Positions 54,428 to 62,355 of a stretch of DNA of 64,000 nt are shown here, one piece after another. Origin of the DNA: an uncultured Pelagibacteraceae bacterium (GTDB taxonomy: Bacteria > Pseudomonadota > Alphaproteobacteria > Pelagibacterales > Pelagibacteraceae); contig CACEKA010000001.1 of NCBI GenBank assembly GCA_902560015.1, positions 62,001 through 126,000 of the forward strand. Direction: 5' to 3'. The notes below the pieces were generated by a model. The model had not been told where the DNA came from and ran no database searches. It worked only from the letters and a program-made list of their open reading frames with translations. The number at the start of each line of letters is the position of its first letter. Within the stretch, counting starts at the first letter, position 1. The translations under genes and the position numbers were made by a program.

Positions 54428-55410
54428 AAAAATTTATAAGTGCAAAAATGATTAACTTAGCAGATCCAAGAATTGGATCTAAAATTATATTTAAGACTGA
54501 CGATTTTTTTGCAGCTGCTCATAGAATATTAAAAATCGAAGCTCCAGTTTTTAAAGATGGACTATTTGACAAACATGGTAAATGGATGGATGGATGGGAA
54601 ACAAAGAGGAGAAGATCAAAAGGTTTTGATTATTTAATTTTAAAACTTGGTAAACCTGGAAAGATATTTGATATAGACATTGACACAACACACTTTAATG
54701 GAAACCAACCCACACATGCTTCGTTAGAGGGTTGCTTAAGTAAAACAAAACCTAATAAGAAAACAAAATGGATTTCTTTAATTAGCAAAAAAAAACTTGG
54801 GCCAAGTAGAAACCATAGCTTCAAATCAAAAAATAAATCTGTTTTTAATTATATAAGACTAAACATTTTTCCAGATGGTGGCGTTGCAAGACTAAGACTT
54901 TATGGAAAAATTGATATGGAGAAAAACTTTTTAAGTAATAAAAACATCAACCTTACATCTGTTTTAAATGGTGCTTCAATTATTGGTTGTAATAATGAAC
55001 ATTTTGGCAGAGCTGAAAATATCATCTCACCTGGTAAAGGAAAAAATATGGGAGATGGTTGGGAAACAAGGAGAAGTCGAGGAAAAAACTTTGATTGGCT
55101 TATAATAAAATTTGGAAAACCAGGATTAATAAAAAAATTAGAGATAGATACCCATCATTTTAAAGGAAACTACCCCGATACTTGTTCAATTCAAACTGCA
55201 AGCATTACAAAAGATCTGTCCAATAAATCAATTGTCAATAATTCAAAAAATTGGAAATTTATTTTAAATAAGTCCAAACTATCAGCTCACAAAAAACATG
55301 TTTTTAAAAAATTCTTAATTAAAAGAACAAAGGAAAATTATCTTAGAATAAATATCTACCCAGATGGTGGAATTTCAAGAATAAGAGCATTCGGAAATTT
55401 TGTGAAATGA
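54424..55410 (+). CDS. alc: Allantoicase
   Basis: Allantoicase splits allantoate into ureidoglycolate and urea. The 328-residue protein has the two tandem jelly-roll repeats of the family. Each carries DGWET(K/R)R, F(D)(Y/W)LI, GKPG and a (T/D)THHF-like metal site: DIDTTHFNGNQP in the first, EIDTHHFKGNYPD in the second. FPDGGVARLRLYG and YPDGGISRIRAFG close the repeats. It overlaps both neighbours by 4 bases. Confidence 0.95.
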   Translation: MKKFISAKMINLADPRIGSKIIFKTDDFFAAAHRILKIEAPVFKDGLFDKHGKWMDGWETKRRRSKGFDYLILKLGKPGKIFDIDIDTTHFNGNQPTHASLEGCLSKTKPNKKTKWISLISKKKLGPSRNHSFKSKNKSVFNYIRLNIFPDGGVARLRLYGKIDMEKNFLSNKNINLTSVLNGASIIGCNNEHFGRAENIISPGKGKNMGDGWETRRSRGKNFDWLIIKFGKPGLIKKLEIDTHHFKGNYPDTCSIQTASITKDLSNKSIVNNSKNWKFILNKSKLSAHKKHVFKKFLIKRTKENYLRINIYPDGGISRIRAFGNFVK

Positions 55411-55898
55411 AAGTAATAAAAGCAAAAAAAATTACTAAAAAAAATTTTTCAAAATTTGGTCAATTAATAGATACGTCTAAAAAAAATCCTATAAATATTA
55501 ATAATGGGTATGCAAAAAGATTTGATAATTTAATAAATTTAGATACCTCTAAAAAAAAAGGGAAAGCAATTGTTAGTATTTTTAAAGCAAAAAAAAGAAA
55601 GTTTCCCATGAAAATTGATATGATGGAAAAACATCCTTTAGGGAGCCAGGCCTTTATACCAATGGACGATACAAAATTTTTAATATTTGTAGCACCAAGA
55701 GGAAATAAACCAGATACAAATAAAATCCAATCCTTTGTGGTCCCAAAACAAACTGGAGTGAATTACAATGCTGGTATTTGGCACTTTCCGCTAATTTCTA
55801 TGAAAAACATGAATTTTCTAATTGTTGATAGAAAAGGAAAAGGAAACAATCTTGTTATTTATAAATTTAAAAAAGATAAAATTATTTTAAAAAAATGA
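55407..55898 (+). CDS. allA: Ureidoglycolate lyase
   Basis: AllA releases glyoxylate and urea from S-ureidoglycolate. The 163-residue cupin has the family pattern: MKVIKAKKITKKNFSKFGQLID, HPLGSQAFIPMDDTKFLIFVAP and the active-site region GVNYNAGIWHFPLI. It overlaps the flanking allantoicase and allantoinase genes by 4 bases each. The product glyoxylate can enter central metabolism, an advantage for a glycine-dependent SAR11-like cell (inference). Confidence 0.92.
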   Translation: MKVIKAKKITKKNFSKFGQLIDTSKKNPININNGYAKRFDNLINLDTSKKKGKAIVSIFKAKKRKFPMKIDMMEKHPLGSQAFIPMDDTKFLIFVAPRGNKPDTNKIQSFVVPKQTGVNYNAGIWHFPLISMKNMNFLIVDRKGKGNNLVIYKFKKDKIILKK

Positions 55899-56794
55899 AA
55901 AAAAAATATCCAAGAGATTTGATAGGATATGGTTCCAAAAAAATTAAGGTAAGGTGGCCTGGTAATGCAAAGTTAGCTTTGCAATTTGTGCTAAATTATG
56001 AAGAAGGGGCAGAAAATTGCACTTTACATGGCGATAAAACCTCAGAGGTGTTTTTATCCGAAATAATAGGAGCAAAACCAATTAAAGGTCGACACTTAAA
56101 TATGGAGTCAATTTACGAATATGGATCAAGAAGAGGATTTTGGAGAATTCATGATTTATTTAATAAAAAAAAAATTCCACTAACTATTTTTGGTGTTGGA
56201 ATGGCATTAGAAAGAAATAAAGATGTTTGTTCGGCTATAAAAAAAGCAAATTATGAAGTTGCTAGTCATGGATGGAGATGGATTGATTATCAAAATGTTT
56301 CAAAGTTAAAAGAAAAAAAAGATATGAAGCTTGCAATTAAATCTATAAAAAATATTTTTGGTACTCAACCTGCTGGCTGGTATACAGGGAGATGTAGTAC
56401 AAATACTTTAGATTTAGTTATTCAAAATGGAAATTTTTTATACTGCAGTGATACATATAGTGATGATCTTCCCTATTGGATAAAAAAAGGTAATAAAAAA
56501 CAATTAATGGTTCCTTACACACTTGATAATAATGATATGAGATTTGTAACTAATCAAGGATTTAACTCTGGTGAACAGTTTTACAATTACTTAAAAGACA
56601 GTTTTGATGCTCTTTACGAAGAAGGAAAATCTTCGCCAAAAATGATGTCAGTTGGTTTACATTGTAGATTAATTGGTAGACCTGGAAGGATACAATCTAT
56701 CAAGAAATTTTTGAATTATGTTTCAAAATTCAAAGATATTTGGATTTGTAAGAGAGTAGATATAGCTAAACATTGGATTAAAAATTATAGCTAA
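55895..56794 (+). CDS. puuE: Allantoinase PuuE (polysaccharide-deacetylase fold)
   Basis: PuuE hydrolyses allantoin to allantoate and is unrelated to the amidohydrolase-type allantoinase. The 299-residue protein begins YPRDLIGYGSKKIKVRWPG and has FVLNYEEGAE, ASHGWRWIDYQ and GWYTGRCSTNTLDLV, typical of PuuE. It ends the plus-strand operon and precedes a convergent cytochrome c gene by 8 bases. The set PuuD, PuuE and HIU hydrolase is the bacterial Puu pathway. Confidence 0.94.
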   Translation: MKKKYPRDLIGYGSKKIKVRWPGNAKLALQFVLNYEEGAENCTLHGDKTSEVFLSEIIGAKPIKGRHLNMESIYEYGSRRGFWRIHDLFNKKKIPLTIFGVGMALERNKDVCSAIKKANYEVASHGWRWIDYQNVSKLKEKKDMKLAIKSIKNIFGTQPAGWYTGRCSTNTLDLVIQNGNFLYCSDTYSDDLPYWIKKGNKKQLMVPYTLDNNDMRFVTNQGFNSGEQFYNYLKDSFDALYEEGKSSPKMMSVGLHCRLIGRPGRIQSIKKFLNYVSKFKDIWICKRVDIAKHWIKNYS

Positions 56795-56802
56795 AATTTA
56801 TA

Positions 56803-57126
56803 TTATTGCTCGGCGCTTATAGAAACATAATGAGCAACTGCTTCTATTTCCTCATCAGATAAAATACCCTCCATTGCAGGCATTACTCCTATTCCATTTC
56901 TAACGGCCATAAGAATTGTTTGAACTTGTGGTCTTATTTGGTTCAGATTTGGACCAATCTCTGCAATTGATCCTGCATCTGAGAGGGTGTGGCATGCAGC
57001 ACAATTTCCAGCCTCAAGAAAAACTTCTTTTCCTTTAATAAATATTTCATCAGCATTAACATGTATAATTGATGAAAATAGTATTATGAAGAAAGCTTTT
57101 GAGGAATTTAAAAATAATTTTTTCAT
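56803..57126 (-). CDS. Exported mono-haem cytochrome c, likely partner of PuuD
   Basis: A 107-residue class I cytochrome c. Signal peptide about 1-25 (cleavage near NADE). Haem-binding CAACH at 42-46, the Gly-Pro GPNL at 58-61 and the distal methionine M82 (GVMPAM; M85 is an alternative) are present. The size equals the C-terminal cytochrome domain that is fused to PuuD in other bacteria, and the PuuD here lacks it. The gene lies within the purine island, between puuE and xdhC. I infer it accepts urate electrons and hands them to the cytochrome oxidase. ATG 57126 is chosen because upstream in-frame starts do not give a signal peptide. Confidence 0.86.
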   Translation of the reverse strand: MKKLFLNSSKAFFIILFSSIIHVNADEIFIKGKEVFLEAGNCAACHTLSDAGSIAEIGPNLNQIRPQVQTILMAVRNGIGVMPAMEGILSDEEIEAVAHYVSISAEQ

Positions 57127-57176
57127 TATAAATTTGGTATCATAAATAAAAAAAACTAAAAAGATAAATTTGTTGT

Positions 57177-57509
57177 ATGACAAAACAATTGAAGAGAACA
57201 GTTTTGGAACAGGCTAATGCCTGGATTGAATCGAACCAAAAAGTAGTACTTGCAAGAGTAATTCATACTTGGGGTTCCTCTCCTTGTCCAACAGGGAGTA
57301 GTATGATTATTAATGAAAAAGGTGACTTTTTTGGATCAGTTTCGGGTGGTTGTGTAGAGTCAAATGTAATAGCTGAATGTTTAGAATTAATAAAGAATAA
57401 TAATTTATTTAAGCAAATAAAATTTAAAGTTTCTGATCAGAGCGCATGGGACGTAGGTCTAGCGTGTGGAGGTGAAATAAAAATTTTTATTGAACAAATT
57501 AATTCATGA
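57177..57509 (+). CDS. xdhC: XdhC/CoxI family protein, N-terminal domain
   Basis: XdhC sulfurates and inserts the molybdenum cofactor in xanthine dehydrogenase. This 110-residue protein is only the N-terminal CoxI domain, with WGSSPCPTGSSMII, GSVSGGCVESNVI and DVGLACGGEIKIF. The Rossmann domain is encoded by the next gene with a 4-base overlap. Each protein is intact at both ends, so this is a real gene split and not a frameshift. Confidence 0.88.
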   Translation: MTKQLKRTVLEQANAWIESNQKVVLARVIHTWGSSPCPTGSSMIINEKGDFFGSVSGGCVESNVIAECLELIKNNNLFKQIKFKVSDQSAWDVGLACGGEIKIFIEQINS

Positions 57510-58186
57510 AAATACAAATACTCAAAGAGATAATTCAAAAAAAATCTTCTAAAGAAAAATTTGCTGTATTAACAAATTTGATTAATGGGAATAGTGAAAT
57601 ATTTGAATTTGGAAAATTCTTAAGTAAAGATTTTGAAAGTTCTAAAAAAAAAATAGAAAATTACCATTATCTTAAAAAAAATGGTATTATTGATGGAACT
57701 CAAATATTTATTCAAAACTACATAAAGCCAATTGAGGTTATTATTGTTGGAGCTGTTCATATTTCTCAATATTTGGTTGATTTATTTAAAAATCTTGATT
57801 TTGTAGTTAAAATTATTGATCCAAGAAAATATTTTATCACTGAAGAAAGATTTCCAAATATAGAAATTATAAATGGGTGGCCAGAAGAAATTTTAAAGAA
57901 ATTACAAACGAACTCTAATAATGCATTAATCACACTCACTCATGACCCAAAAATAGATGATCCAGCATTAAGGCATGCATTGAAAAATAAGTTTTTTTAT
58001 ATTGGTGCTCTTGGAAGTAAAAAAACACATATTAAAAGATGTGAAAGATTAAAAGAGGCTGGATTTAGTGAAGTAGAAATTGACTCAATACATGGACCAA
58101 TAGGTATTAAACTTGGAGGAAAATCTGCTCCTGAAATAGCTTTATCAATTGTTGCGCAGCTCGTTTCAGAAACTCACAAATTATAA
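57506..58186 (+). CDS. XdhC family protein, C-terminal Rossmann domain
   Basis: A 226-residue protein carrying the C-terminal XdhC domain: VIIVGAVHISQYLVDLF, VVKIIDPRKYF, ALITLTHDPKIDDPAL, FYIGALGSKKTHIKR and GPIGIKLGGKSAPEIALSI. It binds a nucleotide or molybdopterin. The first 75 residues are a helical segment with weak resemblance to XdhC linkers. Together with the preceding small protein it forms a two-subunit XdhC serving the XdhAB in this island. Confidence 0.88.
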   Translation: MKIQILKEIIQKKSSKEKFAVLTNLINGNSEIFEFGKFLSKDFESSKKKIENYHYLKKNGIIDGTQIFIQNYIKPIEVIIVGAVHISQYLVDLFKNLDFVVKIIDPRKYFITEERFPNIEIINGWPEEILKKLQTNSNNALITLTHDPKIDDPALRHALKNKFFYIGALGSKKTHIKRCERLKEAGFSEVEIDSIHGPIGIKLGGKSAPEIALSIVAQLVSETHKL

Positions 58187-58222
58187 TTGAACTATAAAAA
58201 TTAAAGAAATAAGTTAATTAAT

Positions 58223-58522
58223 ATGAAAAAAGGTTACTGGATAAGCTTATATTTAAAAGTTGAAAATCAAGAAAACTTAAAAAAATATGCTGAAGCAGTG
58301 ACACCTATTATAAAAGGTTTTGGGGGTGTACCACTTGTGAGAGGAGGTGATCATAAAACTTTTGATGGTGATGATTTTGTTAGAACGGTTGTTTGGGAAT
58401 TTCCAAGCTATGAAAAAGCTATAGAATGCCATAATTCAAAAGAATATTTAGCTGGTTGGGATCTGGCAAAAGATACAACAGTTAGACATATGCAAGTAAT
58501 TGAGGGTTTTAGTACTGAATAG
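58223..58522 (+). CDS. DUF1330 protein
   Basis: A 99-residue alpha/beta-barrel dimer-type protein with the DUF1330 pattern: GYWISLYLKVENQENLKKYAEA-like start, GG.PLVRGG, VVWEFPSYEKAIECHNSKEY. The function is not known. It follows the xdhC genes by 36 bases on the same strand. Its end overlaps the AlkA-like gene by 14 bases on the opposite strand. Confidence 0.85.
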   Translation: MKKGYWISLYLKVENQENLKKYAEAVTPIIKGFGGVPLVRGGDHKTFDGDDFVRTVVWEFPSYEKAIECHNSKEYLAGWDLAKDTTVRHMQVIEGFSTE

Positions 58523-59144
58523 GTTCTGGATCTATACTTCTCCATAAATACCAGGTTGCTACTGAACAGTATGGAGAAAATCTTTTATTCAATAAATTAA
58601 CGTAACTTTCAGGTGGTAAATATTTTTTTTTATAATTTTTAGAAATAGCTCTTAACAACCCTATATCTTGAACTGGCCAAATATTAGATCGATTATAAGT
58701 AAATAACAAAATCATTTCAGCAGACCATCTTCCTATCTGTCTTAATTCAGAAAGATATAAAATAGCTTCCTCGTCTGACATCTTAGATATTAGTCTTGGA
58801 TTAAAAGTTTTATTTAGAATTTGTTTTGATAGGCTTTGAATACCTTTTACTTTTTGTTTACTAAGTCCACATGACTTTAATTGTACAAAAGATAATTTAT
58901 TAACCGTTTTGGCATTAATTTTATTTTTACATTTTTTTTTAAATCGTAAAAAAACTGAATTTGCTGCTGCTACACTAATTTGTTGACCAATAATACTTTT
59001 ACATAGTGAAAAAAAAACATCTCTTCTAGAGGTTAATATTGTTTCTGATGGAGATCTGTATTTATTTATCAAAGATAACATTACTTTATCTTTTTTAGAT
59101 AAATATTTTTTAGCAGTGTTCCAATATTTAGGTATTTTACTCAT
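58509..59144 (-). CDS. DNA-3-methyladenine glycosylase (AlkA-like, HhH-GPD)
   Basis: A 211-residue HhH-GPD base-excision glycosylase. The helix-hairpin-helix is at 134-150 (LRQIGRWSAEMILLF) and the catalytic aspartate D160 in WPVQDIGL. IIGQQISVAAA is the usual substrate-pocket start. No 4Fe-4S cluster cysteines follow, so it is not Nth or MutY. It should remove alkylated purines from DNA. ATG 59144 lies inside the end of the EamA gene; an upstream GTG is less likely. Confidence 0.88.
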   Translation of the reverse strand: MSKIPKYWNTAKKYLSKKDKVMLSLINKYRSPSETILTSRRDVFFSLCKSIIGQQISVAAANSVFLRFKKKCKNKINAKTVNKLSFVQLKSCGLSKQKVKGIQSLSKQILNKTFNPRLISKMSDEEAILYLSELRQIGRWSAEMILLFTYNRSNIWPVQDIGLLRAISKNYKKKYLPPESYVNLLNKRFSPYCSVATWYLWRSIDPEPIQY

Positions 59145-60018
59145 GTCTTGCAACCGATACACGTTTCTTTAAAGACATTTCTCTTTTAAATATTATAAAT
59201 GAAGAAAATATAACTAGCAAAGCTCCTACTAGAGTTTTTAGAGTAGGAATTTCATCCCAAATGAAATAGCCAAAAATTATTGCAAAGATTAACGCTAAAT
59301 ACTTTAATGGGGAAACTAAGCTTACTTCTGAAAGTTTATAAGATTGAGATAACCATAAATTTGCCAGACCTCCTAATATCCCTATCATTGAAAGTAGAAA
59401 TATATCTATCAAATTAGGCATAATCCAATTTTGATAAAAAGTAAAAAAACTTAAAATCATTATAGAAAAGGAAAAGAAAAAACTAATCAGCCAGACTGGT
59501 TCCGTTGTAGACAATTTTCTAATTGAAATAGCAACATAAGACAAACCTAAACAAAAAATAATTGGATATATGTAATAAAGATTTAAAGAACTAAACCCAG
59601 GCTCTGAAATTACTATAATCCCAACAAAACCTACCAAAACTGCTAACCATCTATAAAATCCAACTTTTTCATTTAATAAAAATATTGAGAAAACAGTTGT
59701 AAATATTGGTGCAGCAAATGAAATACTAACAACTGTTGCAAGAGGTAGATTTCTTAAAGCTATAAATATAGATATCAAAGCTATTAAACCTGCTAAGCAC
59801 CTTTTCAAATGTAGAAACGGACGATTAGTCTTATAAAAATCCAAATATCTATTTTTTGGTATAAGAAATAAAAGTGGAATTATTCCAAAAAAACCTCTGA
59901 AAAATAACACTTCACCAACCGGATACTCATCAGACCACTTAACTATCACGTCCATTAATGAAAATGCACATACTGAAATGAACATGTAAAAAAAGCCCAA
60001 TTGATTTTTAGACAACAT
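59137..60018 (-). CDS. EamA/DMT family transporter
   Basis: A 293-residue inner-membrane protein with ten transmembrane segments and two EamA repeats (FYMFISVCAFSLMDVIVKW; LAVLVGFVGIIVISEPG; and the second half ILGGLANLWLSQSYKLSEVSLVSPLKYLALIFAIIFGYFIWDE in outline). Members export or import small metabolites such as amino acids or vitamins; substrate unknown. It overlaps the AlkA-like gene by 8 bases and is divergent from msrA by 34 bases. Confidence 0.85.
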   Translation of the reverse strand: MLSKNQLGFFYMFISVCAFSLMDVIVKWSDEYPVGEVLFFRGFFGIIPLLFLIPKNRYLDFYKTNRPFLHLKRCLAGLIALISIFIALRNLPLATVVSISFAAPIFTTVFSIFLLNEKVGFYRWLAVLVGFVGIIVISEPGFSSLNLYYIYPIIFCLGLSYVAISIRKLSTTEPVWLISFFFSFSIMILSFFTFYQNWIMPNLIDIFLLSMIGILGGLANLWLSQSYKLSEVSLVSPLKYLALIFAIIFGYFIWDEIPTLKTLVGALLVIFSSFIIFKREMSLKKRVSVARHE

Positions 60019-60052
60019 ATGATTAACTTTAAATTAATTAAGTTAATTATCA

Positions 60053-60496
60053 ATGGAAATAGCAATTTTAGGTTTAGGATGTTTTTGGGGGCCAGAAATT
60101 AAGTTTAGTAAACTTGATGGAGTTATTAAAACTGAAGTGGGTTATTGTGGCGGTAATAGTAGTGAAACATCTTATAAAGAAGTATGTACTGGAACTACCA
60201 ATCATGCCGAAGTTGTAAAATTAGATTTTGATCCAAAAATCATTTCTTATGAAAAAATTTTAAAATTTTTTTTTGAAATTCATGACCCAACAACTCTAAA
60301 TTCACAAGGTCCAGATTTTGGCACTCAATATAGAAGTGAAATATTTTACTTAAATGATCAACAAAAAGAAATTTCAGAAAAAATAATTAAAGAAGAAAAT
60401 AATAAATATTCAGGAAAAATTGTAACCAAAACTTCTCTAGTAAAAAATTATTGCCCGGCAGAAGAGTATCATCAAAAATATTTAGAGAAGAGATAA
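60053..60496 (+). CDS. msrA: Peptide methionine sulfoxide reductase A
   Basis: MsrA repairs S-methionine sulfoxide. The 147-residue protein has the catalytic cysteine C10 in GCFWGPE, then GVIKTEVGYCGGN, HDPTTLNSQGPDFGTQYRS and the C-terminal resolving region NYCPAEEYHQKY. It is a minimal MsrA, starting almost at the active site. The stop is one base before the sulfurtransferase ATG, so it begins an operon of four genes. Confidence 0.94.
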   Translation: MEIAILGLGCFWGPEIKFSKLDGVIKTEVGYCGGNSSETSYKEVCTGTTNHAEVVKLDFDPKIISYEKILKFFFEIHDPTTLNSQGPDFGTQYRSEIFYLNDQQKEISEKIIKEENNKYSGKIVTKTSLVKNYCPAEEYHQKYLEKR

Positions 60497-60497
60497 T

Positions 60498-61310
60498 ATG
60501 TCTTTAGTTGATACAAATTGGTTAGAAGAAAACATTGATAATGTCAAAATTATTGATTGCTCCTGGCATATGCCTCAAACTCAAAGAAATGGTTTAGAGG
60601 AGTATAATAAAGAACATATACCAAATGCAATTTTTTTTGATTTAGATAAAAATTCAAAATTAGATACAGATTTGCCACATATGTTAACTGACTCTAGATC
60701 TTGGGAAAAAATAATGAGCAATATCGGTATTAGTAATAATGATCGAATAGTGATTTATGATAACTCTGATGTAATTAGTTCCTGCAGATGTTGGTATAAT
60801 TTAATTTACTATGGTCATGATCCAAAACTAGTTCATGTTCTTAATGGAGGGTTCAAAAAATGGAAAAAAGAAAACAAAGCTATAGATAACAAAAAAGTGA
60901 TCCCTAAAACTTCTTCATATTCTTGTAAAGAAAACAAAGGACTTGTTAAAAATAAAAAACAGATAGATGAAAACATAGATACAAAAGAATTTAATGTTTT
61001 CGATGCAAGAAGCAGAGAAAGATTTGAAGGTAAAGTTGCAGAACCAAGAAAAGGTTTAAGAAGCGGTTCAATAAAAAATTCTTTTTGTTTACCTTTTTCT
61101 GAATTAATAAATGATGATCATACTTTTGTAAGTAAAGATAAAATCCAAGCCCAATTTGGGTTATTTAAATTAGACCTTAATAAAAATACAGTGTTTACAT
61201 GTGGTTCAGGAGTAACTGCAAGTGTATTGGCGCTAGCTTATTCTCTAATAAATGATAAATATATGCCGACAATTTATGATGGCTCATGGTCTGAGTATGG
61301 AAAAAACTAA
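60498..61310 (+). CDS. Rhodanese-type sulfurtransferase (SseA-like)
   Basis: The 270-residue protein has two rhodanese domains. The active one is C-terminal with C235 in CGSGVTAS, the loop seen in 3-mercaptopyruvate sulfurtransferases. The N-terminal domain (LEENIDNVKIIDCSWHMP) is inactive, as usual. It moves sulfane sulfur to cyanide or thiols. It lies one base after msrA and 3 bases before the RND adaptor gene, in a sulfur/oxidative-stress context. Confidence 0.9.
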   Translation: MSLVDTNWLEENIDNVKIIDCSWHMPQTQRNGLEEYNKEHIPNAIFFDLDKNSKLDTDLPHMLTDSRSWEKIMSNIGISNNDRIVIYDNSDVISSCRCWYNLIYYGHDPKLVHVLNGGFKKWKKENKAIDNKKVIPKTSSYSCKENKGLVKNKKQIDENIDTKEFNVFDARSRERFEGKVAEPRKGLRSGSIKNSFCLPFSELINDDHTFVSKDKIQAQFGLFKLDLNKNTVFTCGSGVTASVLALAYSLINDKYMPTIYDGSWSEYGKN

Positions 61311-61313
61311 AAT

Positions 61314-62348
61314 ATGAAAAGATCAACAAAAATTATATCCATAGTATTAATCTTCTTTTTCATAATTGCAGCGGTAATTATTGCAAGAACAATGATAGGA
61401 AATCATTTTAAGAAGAAATTCAGCAAAAGACCTCCGCCAGGTATTATTGTAAAAGTTGTTGAACAAAAACTATTTCAAAATACTATTGAAACATTTGGTA
61501 CTGCAGTCCCAGCCCAGATTAAATCGTATAATATTGAAAAATATGAAATTTTAGAACCAATTAAATTTAATACAAAAGTTAAAAAAGGAGATGTAATAGC
61601 AAAGTTAAAAAATAGAAATATAGTTACTCCTTTTGATGGAATTATTGGTAAACGTGATTTTTCTAATGATATAGATGTATCAAAAAGTTCAATTATATTA
61701 AATTTAGAAGATACTTCAGTTCTATTTGTTGATGTTGATATACCCGAAACCTTTGCTCAAAATATAAAAAAAAGTCAAAATGTTGATGTAAGATTTGCGG
61801 GAAATAATAAAAAAAAATATTCTGGAATTGTAGATTCTACTGCGAGCAGAATTGATACAAATAAAAGATCTCTACCAGTAAGAATTAAACTTGATAATCC
61901 TAATAATGAACTTCTATCTGGTTCATTATTGGAAATTTCTATTAATTATAATGAGAGAAATTCATTAAGCATTCTTGATACAAGTTTGATTATGGAGGGT
62001 GATAATGTTTATGTCTATAAAGTAGACAAAAAAAATACCATTAAAAAAGTTGAAGTAGAGATTGGTTTAAGAAAAAAAGGAGTTGTAGAAATTATAACTG
62101 GTCTTGATAATGGTGATACGGTAGTTGCTGAAGGATTGAGAAAAACAAGACCTAATGGAAAAATTAAACCAATTAAATACGGAGAAAAACAAGCGTCATC
62201 AAATTGGAAGAAAAAATCTAAACCTAAAAAAGATAATCTAAAAAAAAATAGCTCTGATTGGAAAAAATTATTAAAAATTTCTGAATGGAAAAAATTAATG
62301 AATATATTTAATAAACCTGATTCAGAAAAAAAAGAGAATAAAAATTAA
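61314..62348 (+). CDS. RND efflux periplasmic adaptor, apparently hairpin-less
   Basis: A membrane fusion protein of 344 residues: N-terminal anchor 8-28, lipoyl half-motifs, then beta-barrel and membrane-proximal domains, and a Lys-rich C-terminal tail (about 290-344). The first lipoyl half (VKKGDVIAKLKN, to 100) is followed immediately by the second (IVTPFDGIIGK, 103-113), where MexA-like adaptors have a 60-70 residue helical hairpin that docks to the TolC-type channel. The next gene encodes the pump. Function in efflux is inferred; no outer-membrane channel gene is seen. Confidence 0.87.
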   Translation: MKRSTKIISIVLIFFFIIAAVIIARTMIGNHFKKKFSKRPPPGIIVKVVEQKLFQNTIETFGTAVPAQIKSYNIEKYEILEPIKFNTKVKKGDVIAKLKNRNIVTPFDGIIGKRDFSNDIDVSKSSIILNLEDTSVLFVDVDIPETFAQNIKKSQNVDVRFAGNNKKKYSGIVDSTASRIDTNKRSLPVRIKLDNPNNELLSGSLLEISINYNERNSLSILDTSLIMEGDNVYVYKVDKKNTIKKVEVEIGLRKKGVVEIITGLDNGDTVVAEGLRKTRPNGKIKPIKYGEKQASSNWKKKSKPKKDNLKKNSSDWKKLLKISEWKKLMNIFNKPDSEKKENKN

Positions 62349-62355
62349 TATTTAA

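Noticed and set aside
56803-57183. A longer cytochrome c with 19 extra N-terminal residues, starting at 57183
   Set aside because: The longer form would overlap xdhC and put a hydrophobic stretch before a normal signal peptide. The ATG at 57126 gives a typical exported cytochrome.
57177-58186. A frameshifted xdhC pseudogene
   Set aside because: Both frames have their own start with an ATGA overlap and intact domain ends, and genes in this region routinely overlap by 4 bases, so a natural split is more likely than damage.
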